From Syntrophaceae bacterium (GTDB lineage Bacteria > Desulfobacterota > Desulfomonilia > Desulfomonilales > Desulfomonilaceae), in contig JACWAG010000479.1 in the NCBI GenBank assembly GCA_014874425.1, forward strand, positions 1-9,142: a stretch of 9,142 nt of DNA, read 5' to 3'. A program made the position numbers and the translations under genes. Of the stretch, positions 1 to 4,571 are shown piece after piece. The stretch's first letter is position 1, and each line of letters begins with the position of its first letter. The notes under the pieces are model-generated. The model saw nothing but the letters and a program-made list of their open reading frames with translations. It was not told the origin of the DNA and ran no database searches.

Positions 1-124
1 CATAAAGGCCCCACTACCTTTGTATACAGAAAGTGGCGGGATTACGGCCGCTCCTATCACCCCACAGGAACCGCAGCCCGCCGCACAGACGCCTGGACCT
101 CCGCCTTCGGCGTATCCCAGGTAG
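1..124 (+). CDS. 3' end of an unidentified CDS with a proline-rich C-terminus (partial)
   Basis: Reading from base 2, about 40 codons stay open to a TAG at 122-124. The encoded tail is rich in Pro, Ala, Gln and Thr, with stretches such as ITPQEPQPAAQTPGPPP, which looks like a disordered C-terminal tail of a larger protein. The frame ends in four consecutive stop codons (TAG TAG TAA TAA, 122-133), and the mnmA ribosome binding site and start follow at once, so the two genes are probably co-transcribed. The frame used by mnmA is also open back to base 1, but its translation (many Arg, Trp, Tyr and His) looks less like a natural protein end. I do not recognise the family, and the 5' part lies outside the window. 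Confidence 0.45.
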   Translation, partial: IKAPLPLYTESGGITAAPITPQEPQPAAQTPGPPPSAYPR

Positions 125-147
125 TAGTAATAACCCAGGATTTGCTA

Positions 148-1182
148 ATGAAAATTGCTGTGGCGCTCAGCGGTGGAGTTGACAGCGCTTGCTCGGCGCT
201 CATGCTCAAAATGGCGGGACACGAAGTCATTGCCCTGCACATGAAGCTTACTCCAGGACACCATGACACGTGGCCGAAAGCTAAATCAGTCGCGGATTTT
301 ATTGGCGCTCCCATTTATCTGGTAGACCTCACCGAACCATTCCGTGGCCTTGTAATTGATTATTTTGTTTCCGAATACGCTTCCGGACGCACTCCCTCTC
401 CATGCCCACGATGCAATCGAAAAATAAAAATGACGCTCTTGCTCGAACGGGCCCTTGAACTCGGCGCAAACAGGCTCGCCACAGGTCATTACGCCAGGAT
501 CTTTCGTAGACACGCTGGATTTGGCCTGCTCAAAGGAATAGACCACATTAAGGACCAATCATATTTTCTGTTTATGCTCAATCAGGCCATACTTTCAAAA
601 ATGTGCTTTCCGGTTGGCGAACTGACCAAAAATGAAGTCCGCGATATCGCAAAGAGCCACAATCTCCCGGTTAGCCTGACCGAAGAATCCCAGGAGTTGT
701 GTTTTGTGCCCAACACCATGTACACTGATTTTCTCGTGGAACACGGACTTAAACCCAAAGAGGGGCCGATTGTGGACATCAATGGTCACGTTGTCGGAAA
801 ACACAAGGGCATAATGTTTTATACCGTCGGACAGCGTAAAGGTCTTGGGGTCTGCGGCCCTGAGCCTTCCTACGTGATCCGGATTGATCCCACTGAAAAC
901 AGGATAGTGATCGGCAAAAGGAACTCGACCTTCGTCTCAGGAATCATAATTAACCAGCTCAATTTTATTTCTGGAAACTATCCTGAAGACAGTTCCGAAT
1001 TTTCAATAAAAGTGAGATCAACTTCCAAAGAAGTTCGTTGCGTGGTAGATAAAATACAAACCGATTCGCTCAGCGTCTATTTCGAAACCCCGCAATCAGG
1101 CGTAGCGCCCGGTCAGGCGGCGGTCCTTTACCATGGAGACGAACTCATAGGCGGCGGCTGGATTCAACAAAGCCTTAAATAG
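148..1182 (+). CDS. mnmA: tRNA-specific 2-thiouridylase MnmA
   Basis: Cytosolic enzyme that adenylates C2 of the wobble uridine (U34) in tRNA Lys/Glu/Gln and replaces the oxygen with sulfur relayed from a cysteine desulfurase. The 344-residue protein has the PP-loop SGGVDS at 8-13, the first catalytic cysteine in CPRCNRKIKM (C89, with an extra C86), ATGHYAR at 111-117, KDQSYFL at 135-141, the second catalytic cysteine in SQELCF (C185), YTVGQRKGLG at 225-234 and the C-terminal beta-barrel signature SGVAPGQAAVLY at 317-328. ATG 148 is chosen over TTG 142 because AGGA at 137-140 sits 7 bases upstream and MKIAVALSGGVDS matches the family N-terminus. It is shorter than E. coli MnmA (about 368 residues), mostly because the segment after the PP-loop is compact. 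It follows the upstream gene closely and precedes larE by 94 bases. Confidence 0.93.
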   Translation: MKIAVALSGGVDSACSALMLKMAGHEVIALHMKLTPGHHDTWPKAKSVADFIGAPIYLVDLTEPFRGLVIDYFVSEYASGRTPSPCPRCNRKIKMTLLLERALELGANRLATGHYARIFRRHAGFGLLKGIDHIKDQSYFLFMLNQAILSKMCFPVGELTKNEVRDIAKSHNLPVSLTEESQELCFVPNTMYTDFLVEHGLKPKEGPIVDINGHVVGKHKGIMFYTVGQRKGLGVCGPEPSYVIRIDPTENRIVIGKRNSTFVSGIIINQLNFISGNYPEDSSEFSIKVRSTSKEVRCVVDKIQTDSLSVYFETPQSGVAPGQAAVLYHGDELIGGGWIQQSLK

Positions 1183-1202
1183 TAACTCCACGAACTTTCA
1201 AA

Positions 1203-1253
1203 GATCAGCGCTTATCCAATTGTCCCTCGCGTTTACAACGCGTAAGCTTGATC
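1203..1253 (+). other. Imperfect stem-loop in the mnmA-larE spacer
   Basis: Within the 94-base spacer, CGCGTT and AACGCG (1228-1242) form a perfect 6-bp hairpin with a 3-base loop. Outside it, GCTTA (1210-1214) can pair with TAAGC (1243-1247), and GATCA (1203-1207) with TGATC (1249-1253), leaving an asymmetric bulge. No T-tract follows, so this is not a standard intrinsic terminator. It could be an mRNA processing or stability structure, or chance. Confidence 0.3.
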
Positions 1254-1276
1254 TGGCTGAATAGACAGGATGTATA

Positions 1277-2098
1277 ATGAACCATAGTCAGTTCTCAAAT
1301 CTGAAAGGCAAGGAAAAGGAACTTCAGGAAATTATCAGGCGTCTGGCAAATGACAGATCAGTCGTGGTCGCCTGTTCCGGCGGGGTTGATTCAAGCCTAC
1401 TGCTACTGGAAACCGTGGACGCTCTCAGTTCTGAGCGCGTGATCGGGGTAACAGTCCATTCACCAACATCCGTACCGGATCAACTCCAGGAAACTCAGGA
1501 TCTTGCGCACGCTCTCGACGTGCGGTTGATAGTTGCCCGAACAGAAGAATGTGACGCGCCGGAATTCATGGCAAACGGACCCGAACGCTGCTATCACTGC
1601 AAAAAGATACGCTACCAAGCCATTAAACGGCTACCAGGAATTGACCCAGACTCGGTTATTTTCGATGGGACCAATGTCGATGACGACCCATCCGACCGAC
1701 CCGGATTCGCCGCACTAATGGAACTGGGTATCCACACTCCGCTTCGTGACGCAAACATGAATAAGGAAGATATAAGAGCTTTACTCAAAAGCGCAGGCTT
1801 TCACAAAATCGCCACCAAAGCATCCCAGCCATGCCTGGCCACCAGGATCCCACATGGCGTCCCAATAACTCTCGAAACACTAGATCGCATTCGAGCAGGT
1901 GAAATGGTCCTCAAAAGACTTGGCTTTGGTCTGTTCCGTTTACGCACTCACGGGGATTGGGCCAGAATAGTACTTGACGCCGAAGGGTTCGAAAAGATTT
2001 CATCCGACCATCCGACTAGAAAAACCATCTCCGATGAATTAAAGAAGATCGGTTACCAAATCGTTACGCTGGACCTTGACGAATATGGAGCGGCATAG
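1277..2098 (+). CDS. larE: LarE-like ATP-dependent sulfur transferase (PP-loop)
   Basis: LarE proteins adenylate and then thiolate pyridinium dicarboxylate mononucleotide during synthesis of the nickel-pincer cofactor of lactate racemase and related enzymes. The 273-residue product, near the usual family length, has the PP-loop ACSGGVDSS at 32-40, ERCYHCKK at 103-110, DGTNVDDDPSDRPG at 130-143, TPLRDANMNKEDIR at 154-167 and the LarE signature KASQPCLATRIPHG at 181-194, whose C186 is in the position of the sulfur-donating cysteine of Lactiplantibacillus LarE. C105 and C108 with C186 could suit homologs that hold an iron-sulfur cluster rather than sacrificing a cysteine; that is inference. ATG 1277 has AGGA at 1267-1270, 6 bases upstream. 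No larB or larC is in the window, so the physiological substrate is uncertain. It lies downstream of mnmA, another PP-loop thiolase, perhaps in one transcript. Confidence 0.85.
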   Translation: MNHSQFSNLKGKEKELQEIIRRLANDRSVVVACSGGVDSSLLLLETVDALSSERVIGVTVHSPTSVPDQLQETQDLAHALDVRLIVARTEECDAPEFMANGPERCYHCKKIRYQAIKRLPGIDPDSVIFDGTNVDDDPSDRPGFAALMELGIHTPLRDANMNKEDIRALLKSAGFHKIATKASQPCLATRIPHGVPITLETLDRIRAGEMVLKRLGFGLFRLRTHGDWARIVLDAEGFEKISSDHPTRKTISDELKKIGYQIVTLDLDEYGAA

Positions 2099-2115
2099 CT
2101 TTAGGTGGGATAATA

Positions 2116-2139
2116 AAGCCCGGCTAAAAAGTCGGGCTT
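2116..2139. terminator. Hairpin between convergent genes, probable terminator
   Basis: AAGCCCG at 2116-2122 pairs with CGGGCTT at 2133-2139. A C-G pair and a G-T wobble extend the stem inward to about 9 bp around a TAAAAA loop. It lies 17 bases after the larE stop and 36 bases beyond the stop of the - strand Spy-like gene. On the - strand the stem is followed by a broken T-rich run (TTTATTAT, partly stem), while on the + strand no T-tract follows. It therefore best serves the - strand gene, possibly both. Confidence 0.6.
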
Positions 2140-2175
2140 GAGGAAGAGATCAGGTATCAGACAGACGCCGCCAAG

Positions 2176-2733
2176 TTAGTTCTTTGGACCCATTTGCATC
2201 ATTCCGCCCTGCATACCCATTCCGCCACCGCCGCGCATGCCCATGCCACATCCCATTCCACCACGCATGCCCATGCCACATCCACCGGGACCGCATAGCC
2301 CTGCGCCTCTGCCCATCCACACACCCAATTTTTCTCGCTGCTCAGGTGTTAACAATGAACGGATCTTTGTGCTAAACGCTCTCCTGTTGTTGCGTAATTG
2401 GTCCTGAACCGCCCAGATTTCTTCTTTTTTCTTCTGAATGGCCGCCTCGTCCTGCGGGCTCTTGGAAGCCAGTTCCATCAGATCAATCCGCTTTTGCGCC
2501 TTTTGTGAACGTAACGTTACCTGTTTCCTCAGGAATTCTGTCCTCAAGGTATTGATCTGGTCTTTTTGTTCCTTTGTCAGGTTGTCGATAGAAGCAAGGA
2601 TAGGACACTGGCCCATTCCTCGGCCGAATCCACACCCAGCCCCATTACCGCAGGGCCCAAACGCAAACACTGTGGAAACTACCATCAATGTCATTGCGCC
2701 TACTAATCCAACCACCATCTTTGAGTTTCTCAT
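2176..2733 (-). CDS. Spy/CpxP/ZraP-like periplasmic metal-binding protein with Met-Gly-Cys repeat tail
   Basis: The 185-residue product has a signal peptide (basic MRNSK, hydrophobic 7-23, likely cleavage after VFA at 22-24), so it should be periplasmic. A Gly/Cys-rich N-terminal patch (27-43) precedes a charged helical region with two LTxxQ-type motifs, LTKEQ (52-56) and LTPEQ (128-132), the hallmark of the Spy/CpxP family of periplasmic chaperones and stress sensors. Residues 141-185 are almost only Gly, Met, Cys and Arg, in repeats of GCGMGMRGGM, suggesting soft-metal binding (Cu, Ag, Zn or Ni). The start is the ATG at 2733 because AAGGAG at 2750-2745 precedes it by 11 bases and the signal peptide begins there; the same frame extends to 2862 without a signal-like N-terminus. 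A terminator upstream (2891-2861) implies its own promoter. It is a plausible target of the neighbouring ECF sigma factor. The metal specificity is unknown. Confidence 0.8.
   Translation of the reverse strand: MRNSKMVVGLVGAMTLMVVSTVFAFGPCGNGAGCGFGRGMGQCPILASIDNLTKEQKDQINTLRTEFLRKQVTLRSQKAQKRIDLMELASKSPQDEAAIQKKKEEIWAVQDQLRNNRRAFSTKIRSLLTPEQREKLGVWMGRGAGLCGPGGCGMGMRGGMGCGMGMRGGGGMGMQGGMMQMGPKN
2234..2283 (-). repeat. In-frame direct repeats coding the Met-Gly-Cys tail
   Basis: The 20-base word cgcatgcccatgccacatcc occurs perfectly at 2234-2253 and 2264-2283, a 30-base period that encodes the 10-residue unit GCGMGMRGGM in tandem on the - strand. A degenerate third unit (GMGMQGGM) follows toward the C-terminus. 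The near-identical DNA suggests recent duplication or slippage, so the copy number may vary between strains. Confidence 0.8.
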
Positions 2734-2744
2734 TTGTTTAATTT

Positions 2745-2750
2745 CTCCTT
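2745..2750 (-). promoter_or_regulatory. Ribosome binding site that sets the Spy-like gene start
   Basis: On the - strand AAGGAG lies 11 bases before the ATG at 2733. It supports this start over the upstream extension of the same frame to 2862, which would place a long unrelated segment before a normal signal peptide. Confidence 0.65.
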
Positions 2751-2776
2751 TTACAATTTCTAAGATTCTCAACATT

Positions 2777-2790
2777 GCGTCGCGCGTCGC
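2777..2790. repeat. Tandem heptamer in the leader of the Spy-like gene
   Basis: GCGTCGC is repeated twice without a gap (2777-2783 and 2784-2790), 44-57 bases before the chosen start codon, in DNA that is otherwise AT-rich. It could be a regulator-binding site or part of a structured leader; no known operator is recognised. No convincing -35/-10 pair was found in 2734-2866, although a TATAAA word occurs on the - strand near 2840. Confidence 0.25.
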
Positions 2791-2860
2791 CTTTGTCTCT
2801 AATACCGACCAACTTGGGGAATCCCGCGCAAAGAAATTTATAAAGACAGACTGTACCCCC

Positions 2861-2891
2861 AAAATAAAAAACGAACTTTAAAGTTCGTTTT
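2861..2891 (-). terminator. Rho-independent terminator after the metal-sensor gene
   Basis: A perfect 24-base palindrome (2868-2891) forms a 9-bp stem, AAAACGAAC with GTTCGTTTT, around a TTTAAA loop. On the - strand it continues into a T-rich run (TTTTTTATTTT, partly stem, ending at 2861). It lies 48 bases past the stop of the Metal_resist gene and ahead of the Spy-like gene, so it should close the sigma / anti-sigma / sensor transcript. On the + strand there is no upstream gene to terminate. The stem is only moderately GC-rich, so termination may be partial. Confidence 0.75.
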
Positions 2892-2939
2892 CAGACGCAT
2901 TGTATTTATGGATTATGCGAAATGGTATCATATAATGGA

Positions 2940-3437
2940 TCAATTACATGGGGCTCCTGCCGCTGGACAGCAGCCTTGGCCTCCTTTGCCAAAACCTCGT
3001 CCCCGCCCCATCATTCTACAGGTCCTGTGCTTCAGGAATTCAAGGAAAGCCTGTCGTTTCTCTAGCGGTAATGTCGCCATTGTCATACTGACTTTTTCCA
3101 GGATTTGGTTTTCAAGCGAGGCTCGAAGATCAATCATCTCCTTTATGACGTTCTCAGCGGGTTTCAGATCCCCTGGGTTTTGAGCTATCAGGTCCAGGAC
3201 CTCAGCCCTCTTAGCGTTAAGTTCGCGCCTGGTCTTGATGATTCCCTGTTTTGCCGTTTTTGACCAAATTTGAGACATCTTTTTCATGTCCGCACTCGAG
3301 ATAACAGGGCATTCTCTCGTTAATTGCGCCTCGAAATCTCCTGGTTTCCACCACCAGTGCCTCACTATGACCACACCGACGGAAATGTTGGCGAGCAAGG
3401 AGAAAATCAGTAAACCCACAAAGAACGCCTTTTTCAT
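2940..3437 (-). CDS. Membrane-anchored periplasmic metal-sensor-like protein (Metal_resist/CnrX type)
   Basis: The 165-residue product has one N-terminal hydrophobic segment (about 4-26, an uncleaved anchor or signal), then RHWWWKPG (26-33) and a long charged helical region (about 45-140) typical of the Metal_resist family that includes CnrX, the periplasmic sensor of the Cupriavidus nickel/cobalt system. The C-terminus (139-165) is rich in Gly, Arg, Cys and Met, with C140, C156, C157 and C164, and could bind metal. CnrX binds metal through His and Met in its helical domain; this protein has only H27 and H137, so the ligands must differ. The ATG at 3437 has GGAG at 3449-3446, 8 bases upstream, inside the anti-sigma gene. 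It overlaps the anti-sigma stop as ATGA (3437-3434), which predicts translational coupling. Inferred role: controls the anti-sigma factor in response to envelope metal. Confidence 0.75.
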   Translation of the reverse strand: MKKAFFVGLLIFSLLANISVGVVIVRHWWWKPGDFEAQLTRECPVISSADMKKMSQIWSKTAKQGIIKTRRELNAKRAEVLDLIAQNPGDLKPAENVIKEMIDLRASLENQILEKVSMTMATLPLEKRQAFLEFLKHRTCRMMGRGRGFGKGGQGCCPAAGAPCN

Positions 3438-3880
3438 CGTCCGTTCTCCGATTGCCCAAAATCTATCAGCACATCAGTCAGGGATTCTCCATTATCCTGA
3501 ATCAAATTTTCCAAATTGTGCGATGTGTCGTGCATGTTAAGGGTTTCAGTCAATGTCTTGCCAGCCATGTCACCTACACCAACCGCCAGGATCGCGATCA
3601 GCGCCCAAATCGGAACTTGCTTCAAAAGAGAAAAATTCCACGCGTATCCTGCCGAATTGGACTCACCAGAAATACGGACCTTTACTTTACTCGCCAGTGA
3701 GGAGTCAGCTAACGAAGGTTTCACATTCGTTAGCGCATTGTTTAAGGACACCATTTTTTCATAGGCACGCGCGCAATCAGGACATTCGGTCAAATGATCG
3801 AGCGCTTCCCTGACGGCAGGTCCATCCAAGGAGCCATCCACTAACAACGATATCCGCTTTTGGCAATCTATGTGCCTCAT
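3434..3880 (-). CDS. Zinc-finger anti-sigma factor, single-pass membrane protein
   Basis: The 148-residue product opens with a putative zinc-binding anti-sigma domain: C6, then H29-x3-C33-x2-C36 in DHLTECPDCARAYEKM, the HC2/ZAS pattern that clamps ECF sigma factors in the cytoplasm. A hydrophobic segment at about 89-107 (PIWALIAILAVGVGDMAG region) would cross the inner membrane, leaving a short acidic periplasmic tail of about 40 residues. The start MRHIDC at 3880 is preferred over a start at 3907 because GGAGGG at 3893-3888 lies 7 bases upstream. It follows the ECF sigma gene by 56 bases and overlaps the metal-sensor gene by 4 bases, so it is almost certainly the partner of that sigma factor. 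The small periplasmic tail suggests that the adjacent sensor supplies the signal recognition. Confidence 0.82.
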   Translation of the reverse strand: MRHIDCQKRISLLVDGSLDGPAVREALDHLTECPDCARAYEKMVSLNNALTNVKPSLADSSLASKVKVRISGESNSAGYAWNFSLLKQVPIWALIAILAVGVGDMAGKTLTETLNMHDTSHNLENLIQDNGESLTDVLIDFGQSENGR

Positions 3881-3936
3881 GGTCTGTCCCTCCATTATCT
3901 TATACATGGAACTGACACAGAACCCGCGGAAATCTT

Positions 3937-4521
3937 TTATCTTTCCACAAGTTCAATAAGCTTTTTTCGCGCCCTGAATATCAATGATTCAACAGATGAA
4001 ACAGAAATGTCCATTACGGTCGCAATTTCATCGTAACTCAGGCTTTCCTGAGACCTTAACAACAACGCGGTCCTTTGTCGTTCAGGTAGTTTTTTCAGGG
4101 CCTTATCCATCGCGTGGTATTGTCGTTTGAGTGATAACTGTGTTTCCGCGTCCAGTGGCTCCTGGGTCAACGGGTTTGACGCAAATTCCAGTTCCGGCTC
4201 GCCCTCCTCATGATCACTGAAAAATTTGAGCGCCTTTCTCCGAAACGAACTGACGATGTTGATACTCTGGTTTCTGACGATCGTTAATAACCAGGTCTTG
4301 AAAGTCGATTTTGACTCATCAAATTTATCAAGGTTCTTGAAAGCCCGAAGATAGGACTCCTGAACAACATCTTCCGCCTCTTCATGAGACCCAGTGATAG
4401 ACCTGGCGACACGGTACACCATTGTCGTATGCCGATCGACAAGCTCTCCGAAATGATGCTCGGAACCACCCCTGGCGGCGATTATTAATTCCTGGTCTGA
4501 TAAGTCTTCGAAACGTCCCAT
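3937..4521 (-). CDS. ECF-family RNA polymerase sigma factor (RpoE-like)
   Basis: The 194-residue protein has the two-domain plan of extracytoplasmic-function sigma factors. Region 2 is at about 24-95, with HEEAEDVVQESYLRAFKNL (46-64), then KFDESKSTFKTWLLTIVRN for core binding and -10 recognition. An acidic linker (103-128) follows, then region 4 at about 138-190 with LPERQRTALLLR and the helix-turn-helix SYDEIATVMDISVSSVESLI. Region 3 is absent, as expected. A TTG nine bases upstream (4530) is an alternative start, but ATG 4521 gives the usual N-terminus (MGRFEDLSDQELI). No clear Shine-Dalgarno sequence is visible for either. It lies 50 bases downstream of rarA and upstream of its anti-sigma and metal-sensor partners. 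Its promoter targets cannot be read from the window, but the Spy-like gene at 2733 is the obvious candidate. Confidence 0.9.
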   Translation of the reverse strand: MGRFEDLSDQELIIAARGGSEHHFGELVDRHTTMVYRVARSITGSHEEAEDVVQESYLRAFKNLDKFDESKSTFKTWLLTIVRNQSINIVSSFRRKALKFFSDHEEGEPELEFASNPLTQEPLDAETQLSLKRQYHAMDKALKKLPERQRTALLLRSQESLSYDEIATVMDISVSSVESLIFRARKKLIELVER

Positions 4522-4571
4522 AAAATTCAATTCGTATCTATTCTATAACAATTCAATTGGTCTTAAAATTG
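4522..4571 (-). promoter_or_regulatory. Spacer upstream of the sigma gene, possible promoter or operator
   Basis: This 50-base AT-rich spacer between rarA and the sigma gene carries the word AATTCAATT twice (4524-4532 and 4550-4558, + strand spelling) with a 26-base period. A TATAGA word on the - strand lies between them and could be a -10 element, but no good -35 sits at the right distance. Repeats of this length in AT-rich DNA can arise by chance. An autoregulated sigma promoter here is inference only. Confidence 0.25.

Noticed and set aside
1..147. mnmA frame open back to the window start, suggesting a fusion
   Set aside because: The upstream translation is not protein-like; a different frame gives a plausible gene end with tandem stops, and ATG 148 has a ribosome site and the family N-terminus.
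2809..2820. Short inverted repeats CCAACTTGG and GGGATTCCC upstream of the Spy-like gene as operators
   Set aside because: They are four-base arms only, expected by chance, and match no known operator.
2733..2862. N-terminal extension of the Spy-like gene to 2862
   Set aside because: It would place 43 unrelated residues before a normal signal peptide, and the good ribosome site AAGGAG precedes the ATG at 2733.
2184..2881. Open frames on the + strand opposite the Spy-like gene
   Set aside because: They are antisense shadows of the repetitive Gly/Met/Cys coding region, without ribosome sites or recognisable motifs.
2872..2887. CGAAC-N6-GTTCG palindrome as an SOS box
   Set aside because: The spacing is 6 rather than 4, and the position after a gene with a following T-run fits a terminator better.
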